A stretch of DNA of 64,000 nucleotides from Pogonophryne albipinna (lineage: Eukaryota; Chordata; Actinopteri; Perciformes; Artedidraconidae). Position numbers and translations under genes: made by a program. This document shows, piece after piece, positions 23,501 to 35,519 of this stretch. Where the stretch lies: positions 12,084,459 to 12,148,458 of the forward strand of contig CM053261.1 in assembly GCA_028583405.1 (NCBI GenBank). Direction: 5' to 3'. Position 1 is the stretch's first letter; each line of letters begins with the position of its first letter. The notes under the pieces were generated by a model. It was given only the letters and a program-made list of their open reading frames with translations. It had not been told where the DNA came from and did no database searches.

Positions 23501-26500
23501 GATACAAGAGATCATTGTTTTTGTCCAAGAATCCTAAAGTTTGAAAAAGCAGAAACTTTAAAATGTTAAGTATTATGGTATATTACATTTGAGCAGTCCC
23601 AACACATATTATATTACACATAGTAACACCTTTCTTTTTAATTCATTATACATATACACAATTGCTACTGGGGGGCAGGCGTATTATCACTTCTTAAGGC
23701 TTTTGTCAGAATTAACTAAGTGAGAATATTATTTAAAAGTGACTTATTTTATTCAGAGATGAGAACAGTTGTTTCCTAATGTTGCACTACATTTTCTCAA
23801 TGTGCTGTTGTTACATACCCTTATTTAAAAATACTTTAATATTTAATAGAGAAAGAATATTTATCATACAATGATATTTCCTCTCTTACCAACAACACAG
23901 TATGTCACCTCCCCAGCGTAGTGCAGGAGGCGGAAGTCTCCTCTGTCCAGGGTTTTCCTCGTCTTCTGGTCGGCAAGCTTATGTCTGCAGGAAGGTACAA
24001 GGTTAGTGGAGGTTATTATGATGGACTGTTCTGAGTTTAGACAACATACACTGTTAAGGGTGGAGCTTACGTAACAAAATGAGGATGACCAGCGATCTTC
24101 TCCTCCATCTTCTCCAGGAAGGTGAGATCTGTGGCCTCTCCAGGACGCAGACATTCCTCGTCCTAAACAAGAAGACAAGCAACACTAATTAAGATGAAAA
24201 TACACAAGTTAAAAACCTACTTAACCAGAAATGGCTCAAATTACATAAACATAAGGATAAAAACTGTAGAATTAGCTTATTCAAACAGGTTGTTTGTCTT
24301 TCTGTCGGACTATAACTCAATCATCTATTTACCAATAGAGAGATGATGCCTCTGTGTTTCTCCTCCACAAGATCACAGATGATCTTGTTGTTGAAAAAGG
24401 GTACTGATTCCCACTGTGCATTAACAAACGAGAAGATAATTAGTGGTTGAAAATCGTTTCTTTTATTGTATGAGAGTTTGTTTTAACACATACAAAATAT
24501 GAATTGGGTTATTACTTCAATCCCCTCCATCTCGTACTCCTCCTGCTCTGACTTGAGGGTCAGCTGGATGAAAAGCTGCTGCAGCTTCTCGTTGCAGTAG
24601 TTGATGCAAAACTGCTCAAAGCTAAAGCAAATTAGAGGAACTGTCAATGTTAGTTTCTTCATTTCACACAGTTAACTCATCTGTGCATGATCTCACCTGT
24701 TCACGTTGAAAACCTCGAAACCATAGATGTCCAAAAGACCAATTACTGTTTTCCTGGAGGAATCCTACAGAGGATTTACGAATATAATTTTTTCTGTACA
24801 TTGAAAATCATGATCCAAATCCAACCTCATATGTTGGTGTTAATTAAAACCAATAGATACATTGTGGGGTGGGTGGGGGGGGTCAGCCCAAAGAAAGGTA
24901 TGCCAGATGTGGCTTTTTTTCACAACAAATCAAATGGCTGTCAAAACTCTTGTTACCACATTGTATCCCTATTTCTGTAATCTGTATGAGACATGTCGGG
25001 CAAAGCAAGATTAGAAACAGAGTAGATTGTTTTTCTCACCTTGTTAACTAAAGATTCATTGATCTTGTTGACCAGCCAGTTGAAAGTGCGGCCATAGATG
25101 GCTTTGGCGAGGGCATCCCTGGCATACACTGCATGGTCCACAGAGAAGGGACTGAACACCTTTTTAACATCAGAATAAAGTAGATGATAAACACTGGATT
25201 CAAGTTATACATATTTTATATTCTGCATTTAAGTTAGTCACCTCCTCTGCTTTGGCTTCGATCTTCCTGTGGGTTAGGCCCTGTTGTAGCACCTGAGTAG
25301 GAATCCCCAGCAACTGCACAGCAGATTCAAAAACAGAAAAACTGGTAACCCCGAATCTCTTGTGTCATTCATAAAGATGAAGAGAGATGAAGGGTTTAAG
25401 CTGAATGCACTTTGTTTGGGGCTCACCTTTGACACCCAGTTCATCTCCTGGTTGTTGTTGTTGAGAGAGGCGTATCCTCGTTCATTCGCTTCAAACTTGA
25501 TGTTTCCCAGATGGAGCACACTAGCAATTATTCCAAACAGCTGCTGCGTTCACACCCAAAGACAAATTACTTTTTTTATTTCAAGCAAAATCTAATTATG
25601 CCTAGTTTTGGTGTTCAGGGGTTAACTGTATACCATACCTCAATATCATTCTCGCTGAACTCAATGACAGAGAGGGCTTTTCGAACCGTCCTCCAGTCAC
25701 TTTTATCATTGATAGAGCTAACTTTGGCACAATCACCCTGAGGAGACAAAGTATAAACACTCTGAGATAAGAGTTTTTTTGATGCACCTTGTAAATTAAG
25801 TGCTTTTTTCCCACGTACCTGCACCAGGTACCTGTAGTGCTGGCAGTTTCTTTCCAGGCCGAGCCAGCGCAGCAGATCTTCCTCTCCTCCCTCCACCAGC
25901 TGATAGAAGATGTGGAAGTTTCTCTCTCCGTGGTTCTGGTGGACAACACGTGACTTCTCCAGCAGGTAACTGAGAACGTGACCACCGACTGCACCACCCT
26001 GAGGGAGAAAGGTCAGCGTTATCCTTGTTGGCCTTACATTTCTGTATTTTGTGATCTGTATCTAATGAAGATTGTTCAGTCCACCTGGTGGTCGAACTGG
26101 ATGTCCATATATTTCCCAAAGCGGCTTGAGTTGTCATTCTTCAGGGTTTTGGCATTTCCGAAAGCCTGTATGATGATGATTAAATCAAGATTACAGGATT
26201 TAAAAACATGTTATCGTGAAACCTTTGGGCCTGAAAAGTGAAGCCATTAAAAAAGGGCCTTAAACCTGCATTCTTTTTCAAATATCCAGCTGGGGTCGTC
26301 TCCAGTGGTCGCCAAACCAATGGGTCATGTCACTTTGGCTCCGTCTACTGATACATAGTTTATCTCTAAAAATGATTTAGACAGCAGACGCATTTGCACA
26401 CATTTCCTGTCACTGACCTCGAGCACTGGGTTGGAGAGCAGCAGCCTGTCCCGGACGTTGTTCAGGAGTTTGGTACTCGGACAGCTGACTGCGTAGAATT

Positions 26501-27376
26501 GCAGGATTTTCTTGGAGGCCTCAGTTTTGCCGGCCCCGCTCTCCCCCGAGATCAGGATGAAGTGGTTGTTGAACTCAGACAGCATGGTGCGGAAGACGTT
26601 GTCTGCCAGTGCATAACTTTAAAAATAAAAACAGTGATGGTTCAAAGTAAGCCTTCTTTAAAATTCAGACTGAGTAGAGTTTTTTCAATCAGAACACCAG
26701 TGTCACTCCTGAGCAACATTTCTTTCTCCCTGTACAACAAACTTAACTAATAATTACAGAATATCTTACATATGAGGTGGCAGCTCAAAGAAGTTTACGC
26801 CCATGTAAATATCCATTTGCTTCTTGCTGTAGATATCGAAGTCTTTATACGGGTTGACCGACACCAAGAGAGTTCCAATGTAGGTCTGCAGAGAAAGACA
26901 AGGAGGAAGTTGTGTTCTGCAACTCTTGCACATTTGATATAGGACGATAAGTAATTGTGCTCTTCTTATCAAAAGCAATAACTTTGCTTAATCACTTGTC
27001 ATGACCTTTTTCGGACATCATTGACCTATAGATTGCTCACTCCGCAGATAAAAGGAACAAGAGCTGCTGCCTCAGCAACACAAGGTGCCGGATTCAGCGG
27101 AACGCAACATTAAGACATTAGGACCTTGTTGGGCGGAAGGTTGAGGGTGTGACGTTGAATTAGAGAAAGAGAAGGGTTATCACACACTACACCACACCAC
27201 ACAGGAAGACTCACATAAATGAGATTCTCATGAAAGCGTTTCTTCAGGTTCTCCAGGAAGGCAGTCTCACTCGTGTAGGGGTCCAGGAGAACAAAATCCT
27301 GGATGCCCACACGGTCCCGGGCTGTCAGCGAGGCCTCCATGTTCCTCAGGATCTGGTTACAGCGCTCATCCAGGCT
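19083..27376 (-). CDS. myo1h: Unconventional class I myosin (myosin-Ih/Ic type), copy A
   Basis: Actin-based, membrane-binding single-headed motor. Exons: 27215-27376, 26770-26885, 26418-26616, 26085-26165, 25819-25998, 25639-25737, 25427-25543, 25242-25313, 25040-25159, 24697-24764, 24516-24621, 24333-24413, 24071-24162, 23890-23984, 23487-23533, 23222-23302, 23028-23133, 22792-22909, 22567-22680, 22065-22141, 21911-21979, 21746-21830, 21502-21664, 21336-21419, 21067-21160, 20642-20697, 20352-20487, 20190-20260, 19853-19950, 19197-19296, 19083-19109. They sum to 3114 bases in one open frame (1037 residues plus stop), right for the family. Visible motifs are P-loop GESGAGKT (about residue 118), switch [10 protein letters not shown], switch [10 protein letters not shown], actin-binding region [14 protein letters not shown], three IQ-like motifs (from [14 protein letters not shown]) and a basic tail-homology-1 domain ending ESTKTKSR. 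Wording such as [10 protein letters not shown] favours MYO1H over MYO1C; the family is certain, the paralogue less so. Confidence 0.93.
20500..20582. repeat. CA microsatellite beside a myosin splice acceptor
   Basis: About 40 CA units, interrupted once by AACAC near 20570. On the coding strand the GT run ends 13 bases before the acceptor of exon 20352-20487. The duplicate array at 57106-57197 is 7 bases longer and uninterrupted. Confidence 0.95.
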
Positions 27377-29555
27377 CTGTGCCAGGGCAGGAGCACAGGG
27401 ACATGATTAGGAAACAAGGTATCCCTACAGAACTAAGTTATGGCCAGCATTTTAGTTTAAAATATTCAATAAATGTAAAATACACGTTGAAATTAGCACG
27501 CTAACCAGATAGCCCTTTCCCATCCTGTTTATTAATACCTCTTGTATCTTGAAAGGAGCTGAGTCCAACATTGGGGGAAGACAAAGTGAGCTGCCCCAAT
27601 AAACCATCTATTAAAAAGCTCATTCATTTAGTCAATACCAGTCCTATGTTAGGTTTATATTGTCAATACCAGACCTCCTATTTTTGTCAGAGATAAAGAA
27701 CTGTCATTTACATTTTTGTACATGTAGATCACATGGACCCAGCAGTAGAGGTGAAATGCTGCCCCCTACTTCTTTGGAGCTTGACAGGTAATACATATTG
27801 CACTTTTAGGAAAATTAGGGCTTAAAACGTATTTACTCTGTACTATATTTGACATACTATGTATATTTGACATACTATGTATTTGGATATAAACTAAATA
27901 TTTTTCCGGCATACTTAACAGTATGGTAGTACTGGAATTGGTATTGGAAAGCACAATATGTCGTTTTTGGCCCTGTTCTCATTCATGTTGTCAATACCAG
28001 GCCTACATTATATCCCATCCTTTTCCTTTGTGTCCTGTTTTCCTCAAAAGTAATCTTTTTTTGTTGAATTTGTCACCACCCAAGAACACACACATGTTCA
28101 CAATCATAGATTATCTATACATTTCCCAGTGGGTGACTCATTTCCTGCCTGTTTGTCCGGCAATATATCTGTGTCTTCCAGTCAGAGCCATTTGTGGCCT
28201 TGGCAACATCCTCTTCATTCATGACAAATCTAAATTCAGCCACCACTACCTAATCTGCTTTTGTGCTTTCTAGAGAGCCATCAGTCTTGTTCATGACAAG
28301 GACAGAGCAAACATGAAATACTCAACCTACACAAGGAGCTTCATATATTTCACAGTTTAATACTGAACAATATCTGACACAAATAAAAGCTTAAGTGAAC
28401 TTTAGAGTATGATTAATTACATTCATTATAATAGGCCATGCATAAAGACAGGATATGATATGCCACTTAAAGACACAACAACGGAGAAGTGTCAGGTGAA
28501 ATAATCAGCAAAAGCAATGCACTTTAATTATGGTGCTATGAAAGAGCAACCCAGTGCTATGCTCCAGTGGTTTGGCTCTCATCACTGCCAAGTTGACCCG
28601 TCACCAAGTCGGAGTAACTGACACTCACAGATCATTCTCCAGCTAAACAAGCAGCTGCTCTACTGACCCAGCAAGAAATGACACCACCATGTCACAATAA
28701 ATATATGTCCTAACAATGAAACGTGATCATTCAAATGTTTTGGAGGAAAAAGTGCAAAAAGTAACCTACCCTGAGGATCCCTGAGGTTGTTTGTTTCTTC
28801 CTCTGCACCTTTTCTGAACTGAACCTCTGATTTTATTGTAGCCAGAGGACGTTAGTATGACAGGAAACGCTGATAGATTAAAGTCACTACTTCCCTCAAT
28901 AGGAAACCATCAATTATCTAGTGAATGTGCAACAAAGGAAGCAAAGTGCGTGCATGCGATTGTGCTTGTGTGCATGCCACAAATAACACATTTATGTGAG
29001 CATTTACTGTATAAAACTTTTCAAGAAGCCAGGATTTCAAATCGAAATCACACAGTTTGTGGAGGATTGGGAAATTACGCAACAATCAAATTAAATAAAT
29101 AAAAAATACTATCCAATACAAATGTTTATCAAAGTACTACAATTACTATTCATAATTAAAAGCCATGGAAAAAAATGAAGGAATTTCATCATGTGTCTGC
29201 AAATTGCACCTGAAAAATATCCCATTGATGCAAAAGTAAACAAAGAGAGGTAAAGAAACAGTCCCACACACTGCCCTGTTGTTGGCACTGTTGGCGTCCG
29301 TGTAAGGCTCTGAGTGCGGGGAAGAGATTTTCTGCCAGTCAAAGGAAACACGACCTCTGCTAAACACAGCAGATGGTAAAACAACACTGTTAGAAGAAGG
29401 ATAGTTTTGCTAAAGATAGGAAAAGATAAGATGTGGCTTTTCTTGGCAACATTGGCATCGGAACTAAACTAGCAGTGCTAAGGCATTTATGCTTTTATGA
29501 CAAAGATACGAACACATGTGAACATGAAAAAAGGTTACAACCAAAATATCCAACA

Positions 29556-30102
29556 TTAAAGGTGTCCTATCATGCAAAATGCACTTTTTATATGTTTCCC
29601 CGGTGTGCCAGGGAATTCACAAAGTGTCAGAAAATAAAACCCTCTCTCTTTTCCTATTTTCCTATCTCTAAATCCAGATTTCCCGCCGATATGACGTAAT
29701 ATCAGAAATGTGGGCTGGCTTTACACCCACGGCCCTATCAGAAACAATTCGCAACATATTTTGGACATAATATGGTCTTTGTTTACATTAGCAAGAATCG
29801 CTAACACTCAGAGCTAACCTGTACTGGAGAGAGTATACATGTGTAAAAAAGCAGGAAATAAAGAAAGGAACTCGCCTTGTGGTAAACCCGCAAGAAAAGA
29901 AGCATTTGAGCTCCATACTGTTTCAGAAATAATCCTTGAAGTGGTTTGGAACATGAAATATTGTTTAAACGGCAGACTTTAGCTATGAAGGATGTCTAAA
30001 ATGCATGATCTGTTTGGTATTCTGAGCAAAACACACCATAGACATGTTTTTTATATATCTGATAAATATATGCCTAAACATAGCATGATAGGAGATCTTT
30101 AA
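29556..30102. mobile_element. TTAA-flanked MITE
   Basis: Begins TTAAAGGTGTCCTATCATGC and ends with the near-inverse GCATGATAGGAGATCTTTAA, giving about 20-bp terminal inverted repeats with TTAA at both ends. This is typical of piggyBac- or Kolobok-type non-autonomous elements. It has no coding capacity. Confidence 0.75.
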
Positions 30103-30494
30103 GAACAACCATAAACTCAAACTTTTAAAGTCAGGCTACAGCGGAACAGGAAAGTCTATATGATCCGGAGACCATCACCTGAGAGGGCGCTCCATTGTCC
30201 CTCTCCATCCAGTACAGTGCAGGATCCTGTTACGCGTCACAAAGTGGCAGTTAGCCTCCTGAAAGAGATAGCGCTCCTCGTGGGCCATTGACTGACACCA
30301 CACATCACCCCGGGCAACACACATTTAGGGGGCTCCAGGTGTCTACAGAAACCTGAGCGTCACAGGCCTCCTTCACACCAGCCAGGTCCAGCACCTACAT
30401 GCTGCTGCTTCACACAAGCATACAACAACATGCTATGGACTGAGAACATTATGACTAAACCCCCATAAATCCTATCCATCCCCACCCACATCAA

Positions 30495-30781
30495 TCACCG
30501 GACCTGGGGGGACAGAGCCTTCTCCATCGCTGCCCCTTCCCTCTGGAACTCACTCTCACAACCCATCAGAGACTGCACTGACCTCACCACCTTCAAAAAA
30601 CTCACAAAAACTCAACTCTTCAATCTGGATTTTAATGTGTGATTGTTTTTGTATTATTTGACTTTAACTAGGCTATATATGTATTTGTTGTTCCTTTCTT
30701 TTCTTTTCACTATATCTGTAAAGCATCTTTGAGCACCTGTAAAAGCGCTAACAAAATAAATCTATTATTATTATTATTATT
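30495..30781 (+). mobile_element. LINE 3' end (L2/CR1-like)
   Basis: The + strand reads DRAFSIAAPSLWNSLSQPI and continues to a stop about 43 codons on. This is the standard C-terminus of L2/CR1-type LINE polyproteins in fish. It is followed by a GTAAAGCATCTTTGAGCAC tail and an (ATT)n run at 30762-30781. Confidence 0.8.
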
Positions 30782-31807
30782 AAACATCTGGACAGAAACA
30801 TTTCATTTTTCTTAAAGCAGCATTGTTTTATTTGTTGGTCAATGACACAAGCTGAACACACAACATTCACATTTTATCATTCTAAAAAGAAGACATTTTG
30901 AACACTTTGATTCAGTCCACCTAATGTACTCTCTTTCAGCGACCAAGGGACAGATCGTCAGCATGCCTCCAAAAGGAAGCTTTGAAAATGACATAGTATC
31001 GAAAGAGGCAAATATAGTGAGACAAATTCTCAGTGGACAAAGCTTATTTCACAAAAATAGTAAATCTGGAGTTGCTGGTGAATACTCTCTAACCCACGTT
31101 GAGCCGTGAGGAAGACATTTTAAATTGTTTTTGTTTACAAAAATAACTGACGATTCCTATTCATTGTGCCATTTACGGCTATAAATGCTCCAAAGTCCGT
31201 CGTGAAGTGCTGAGCTGGAAGCGTCATTGGTTTTCTTGGAACATTTTAATCTAAAACACAGTGAACCGAAACAGTGAACCGAAACAGTGAAGCTATGAAA
31301 CAAAAAAAAGGCCAAAAGGACGCTACAATGCTCCATAGAACTGAACTGCACTGCAGCTTTAAAGACATTGTTTCTTGTGTTGATTTAGAAAGTAATCCAT
31401 GCACACCTCCAAACGTCTTGATTGTTCTCATGAAGACCAGTTTTCTCTTTTTTTCTAAATATTTATGCAGAGTCATTTGAAAGAGGCTACAATAACCAAA
31501 GAAATTACTCCATAGAAGCTTCAAGTACAATACAACAATGTTGGCCAGGACACACAAGCCAAGTTCATATAATTACCTCCTTTAATTCCAAAGGCTGGTG
31601 TGTCATGGTTGAATCAGCCTTTTGTGATGCGTCTGAGATATCCAAATGACTACAAACTTCAATCCTCCAGGTAAACAGCTCAGACAGACACTGGCTGCTT
31701 TAGTAATGGACAAATTCTCCCATAGCAGAGCCTCGCCAAGTCAGCACAGATATTTCAACACAAATCTACTTTCTCCTCGGAGCAGGCCAAGTACCATAGC
31801 CTGGGAC

Positions 31808-31851
31808 AGAGAGGAGGAGGAGGAGGAGGAGGAGGAGGAGGAGGAGGAGGA
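31808..31851. repeat. GAG microsatellite
   Basis: About fourteen GAG triplets. The poly-glutamate open frame across them (31646-32161) has no other sign of coding. Confidence 0.9.
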
Positions 31852-32177
31852 TGAAGGGGAGTGGGGCTGCTTCCTCCTGGGTGGATGTCCCTGCATTGTA
31901 GGTAATGAGGCCGTAATGAGCTACCTGGCTCTGAACGCAGCGGCCTGGTTAAACATTCATGGAGCCCAGGCTGCAAACGTTCACTCAGCGCTGCACCTGA
32001 GTGTTGAACAGCCCCTCTATGTGTTTAAGGAAGTGTGTGTGCGTGTGTGGGGCCTAGCATTACTATACTTGTGGGGACCTAAATCTGTTTACACAGTCAC
32101 GTGTGGGGACTCGCCTCCCTTATGGGGACAAATTGGAGGTCCCCATGAGGGGAATCATTAATTTTAGGGTGAAGACT

Positions 32178-32227
32178 TGGTTAGGTTTAGGATTAGGATT
32201 AGGATTAGGATTAGGATTAGGGTTAGG
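32178..32227. repeat. Telomere-like GATTAG tract
   Basis: Several tandem hexamers of the type TTAGGA with one TTAGGG. This is a degenerate interstitial telomere-like tract. It follows a GGGGAC-rich stretch (32060-32160) that is common in fish repeats. Confidence 0.75.
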
Positions 32228-32311
32228 CATGTGTTGGTTATGGTTAAGGTTAGGATAAGTCTCCAGGAAATGCATGTAAGTCAATGTAATGTCCCCTGAA
32301 GTGATGTATAC

Positions 32312-32454
<143 letters not shown>

Positions 32455-32912
32455 GTAATACCAGGATGTAGTAACTCTATCCTTCCAGACACCCATCCTC
32501 ACCCTCCCCCTCACAAAATTACTGCACAGGTATTCGATTACTGATCTTTGATTAGGCAGATGCATTTCAGACTAATTACTAACCGCTCATTACAGCGAAC
32601 TAGTTTGGGATTAAACCATTGTATATTCTGAAACACATGCTGTCAAAATCTAAAATGAATCTCTGACCTAATGTAATGTGCTACGATAATTGTCAAGCAC
32701 TCTGTTGGTGCCATCAACAGTGAGAAACTTTTAAATGAAAAAAAAACATTTATTTAAATGATTACTCTTACTTATTATTTTGTTTGTATACGTACATACA
32801 GTAATGACAAAGTATTTTCATTTATTTTAAATACTTTTTTGCAATATTTCTTTCATCACCTTCTGGAAAATGGATTACTTTAGAGTCCATTGCATACTTT
32901 GAATGAGTTAAA

Positions 32913-33180
32913 TTAAAGTGGACCTATCATGCTATATTTGAAACATATATTGTAGGGCCATACCTATATAAAGTATATAAATATTTATATTTTTTCAAAA
33001 TACCAAACAGATCCTGCATTTTAGCCATGCCTCTACTTTCTAAGGTTTGACATAATGAATTGTGCTACTTTTAAAGCAAGCAACGATGTTTTCAAATCTG
33101 TAATCAAAAAGCCCCTCAAAAACACTATCGAAGCAGTTCCTGCTACGTTAGTTCAAACAGTAACAACGGACTATTTTTCT
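32913..33180. mobile_element. Truncated TTAA-type MITE relative
   Basis: Starts TTAAAGTGGACCTATCATGC, close to the terminus of the element at 29556, and shares internal phrases such as CCAAACAGATCCTGCATTTTAG. The far end is not recognisable, so the right limit is approximate. Confidence 0.45.
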
Positions 33181-33317
33181 TAGCGGATGCATGTCAATTT
33201 AAATCAATACAACTATTTTTTAAATCAATAAAATCATTTTCTAAATCAATAAAAGCATTTCAATTAATATTGGGAGTCATGTCGTTACTTTGTTGAGAAA
33301 GTGGCCATGTAATAAGC

Positions 33318-33458
33318 GGGATAATGTGCAGCGACGCGGTCATTATGGGGAAAATAACACCTTCATGCCGATCTAGATCCCTCGGCTTCGCGTCGGACTC
33401 CTGATCAGCCTGTCGGTGTTCTTTTCCCCATAATGACCGCGTCGCTGCACATTATCCC
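33318..33458. repeat. Perfect 37-bp inverted repeat with 67-base loop
   Basis: Bases 33318-33354 are the exact reverse complement of 33422-33458. Inside, AACACC and GGTGTT extend the pairing after a small bulge. The arms contain CpG-rich GCAGCGACGCGGTC. It could be a MITE core or a hairpin-forming repeat; no gene is assigned. Confidence 0.9.
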
Positions 33459-33589
33459 TTACATATGATTATATAGAGTCATTATTATTATTACTAAGAA
33501 CAACAATTGTATCAGTATTATCAACAAATTCCTGCCTTTATTTTTTTTTAAAAGTGCAATTGACCAACAACAGGTAATATACATTTCTA

Positions 33590-34141
33590 ACGGAGGTGGG
33601 AAAAGTACTCAGATCTTGTTCTTAAGTAAAAGTACCAGAGTTTAGGAATACTCTGTTATAAGTAAAAGTCATGCAATCAAAATGTTACTCAAGTAAAAGT
33701 AAAAAAGTATTGGCATCAAATTAAACTTAAAGTACCAAATGTAAAAGTACTCATTATGCAGATTCGCCCATTTCAGAATATAATATATTATATGTTTTGA
33801 TTATAATTATTGATACATTAATGTGTTTATCAAAGCTGGTAAAGGTGCAGCTAGTTTTAATGACTTTGTATACTGCAGGGTAGCTTGTGAATTTACTCCA
33901 GGTGTAAATAAAGTCAAATGTAAGTGTTGACTATATTTCACATAATTAATCCAAATCTGAGAAGTAACTAAAGGTATTAAATAAATATAGTGGAGTAAAA
34001 GTACAATATTAATATTTGAACGCAGTTGGGTAGAAGTGCCAAGCAGCAGAACATGGAAATACTCAAGTAAAGTACAAGTACCTCCAAATTGTACTTAAGT
34101 ACAGTACTTGAATACATGTACGTAGTTACTTTACACCACTG
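33590..34141. mobile_element. MITE (hAT-like) with AAGTACTC-rich ends
   Basis: Left end is CGGAGGTGGGAAAAGTACTC, right end TTACTTTACACCACTG. Subterminal stretches are rich in AGTAAAAGTAC and its inverse, the familiar structure of an abundant fish non-autonomous element. No coding capacity is present. Confidence 0.6.
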
Positions 34142-34944
34142 ATTTTTAACACATTGGATTTTTTTAATTGATATCACAATAATACATTGTCTCCTGGAGC
34201 TTTTATCTCATGTTTGTCAAGTTGTGGTTCTGCTGTGACATGCTTGCAGGCGGCGTAACGTTGCCCTCTCATTCCGTCTGTTTAAAATTTAACTGTGCTT
34301 CCTGTTAGCATCAACAAAGGCGTCTTACGTTACTGGCTAAAGACTCGCCAAAACACGCGGTAACATAAGAGAGTGTGCTGGAAAAATCCTCATTAACATA
34401 CTGCAATCCATTATGCAAATACTGAAGGGTTTCTACTCAATCTTTAAAGAATACCACTGCTCTCTTAATCAGTGCCCAATAAAACACCATGCTCACCATA
34501 TGAGCATTGGCAGCAGCTGAAACACAGTTTTCCAATATCAATTGATGCAAACAATCCATATCACAAAAATCCAATCATGTGTTGGGCAAATGTTTGTTTA
34601 ATTCATTCTTGCAATTTGAATGCAGTGGCAACTTTTTCATACATTAAATGTGTATTGGGACATGAACGTTTTTAATCAAGTAAGATTATTGGTATTTGGA
34701 AACATTTTCTTTTCAAGATGACAAGTACGATAACGGCTAAATAAAAACTAATGGACAAACAGGCACGAAACTGCTCTTATATTACTTCAATATATGTGTT
34801 ATTGATAAAAAAAAAGCTTTTTTCAACATGCAATTAGTGCTACATTATCTCTCAAATGGCTGTGTTTAAACTAAACACAGTATAATTTGATACAATATAG
34901 AACATTTATTGGATAAAATATGTTTTCATTTAAAGAAAAAAAAA

Positions 34945-35110
34945 GAATTGCCCTGAGAACCATAGGGTCGCCGGTTCAAGTCCCTGAACAGACCTAAAAA
35001 TATGGAGTGTGGACCTGTACTTGAAGAAGTCGCAGTTCACCTCCTGGGCACGGCCTTGGTGCCCTTGAGCAAGGTACCGGACACCGGCAACCTTGAAGGA
35101 CAAGCTGGAT
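34945..35110 (+). mobile_element. tRNA-derived SINE fragment
   Basis: Contains an RNA polymerase III B box (GGTTCAAGTCC at 34974-34984) after GGGTCGCC, then a body with GTGCCCTTGAGCAAGGTACC, typical of fish tRNA-derived SINEs. The A-box part is missing or degraded, so it is 5'-truncated. It is not a functional tRNA gene. Confidence 0.75.
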
Positions 35111-35438
35111 AACTTTTTGTCCTTGACCCACCACTTGTCCAAATAAATATTCACAGGCCCAATTAGTCCCAAACAGCTAAACGTTCAAGTAATCCTTTAT
35201 TTATGTGAGCAAAACTGATTGTTGTCCACAGGGCATGACTCCTAAGGCCGAAACAAGCTGTGAGGCTATTGTTTTCGGAAGTAGAGCATTCAGTGAAAAA
35301 ATCATACAATCACTAAAGTACAAAATCAGCTGTTCAAGACAAAATGTGCATGTAAATGGAATTTTTGCGGGATAGACATACACAGTAGATATCTAATCAA
35401 TATATAGACTGATATCTAAATAATCTAAATAAGCTTAC

Positions 35439-35450
35439 CTTTTTGTCCAT
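35439..35450 (-). CDS. myo1h: Candidate first coding exon of myosin copy A
   Basis: The minus strand reads ATGGACAAAAAG followed by GTAAGC, a strong donor, preceded by about 70 bases of leader-like sequence. Its phase 0 end fits the phase 0 start of the exon at 27215-27376. The join would give MDKK, then [12 protein letters not shown], then the conserved MEASLTARD motor start. Class I myosins of this branch are known to use alternative short N-termini. Translation could also begin at the internal Met inside 27215-27376. The link is inferred from phase and distance only. Confidence 0.5.
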
Positions 35451-35519
35451 GTCTTCAAATCAGTAAAGCTCTGCTGATGATCTGTGTGAGTCTGGCCGAG
35501 CAGCTGGAGTGACCACAGG

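Larger units (their letters stand above)
15563..27373. repeat. Tandem segmental duplication, first copy
   Basis: This segment reappears in the same orientation at about 52170-64000. The offset is 36,607 bases to the CA repeat at 20.5 kb, then 36,614, rising to 36,627 by the right edge through single-base indels. I saw only isolated base substitutions (for example one C/T in the exon at 22792-22909). Introns are as conserved as exons, so the duplication is very recent or artefactual. Confidence 0.93.

Noticed and set aside
28700..28860. Alternative 5' exon of the myosin gene near a GTAGGT site at about 28768
   Set aside because: No ATG or conserved sequence upstream of the donor. The 35439 exon fits better.
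31646..32161. 171-codon frame with a poly-glutamate run
   Set aside because: Produced by the GAG microsatellite. No family match, and it runs into common non-coding fish repeat.
34945..35000. tRNA gene
   Set aside because: Only a B box is clear. No A box or cloverleaf is present, and the body matches a SINE.
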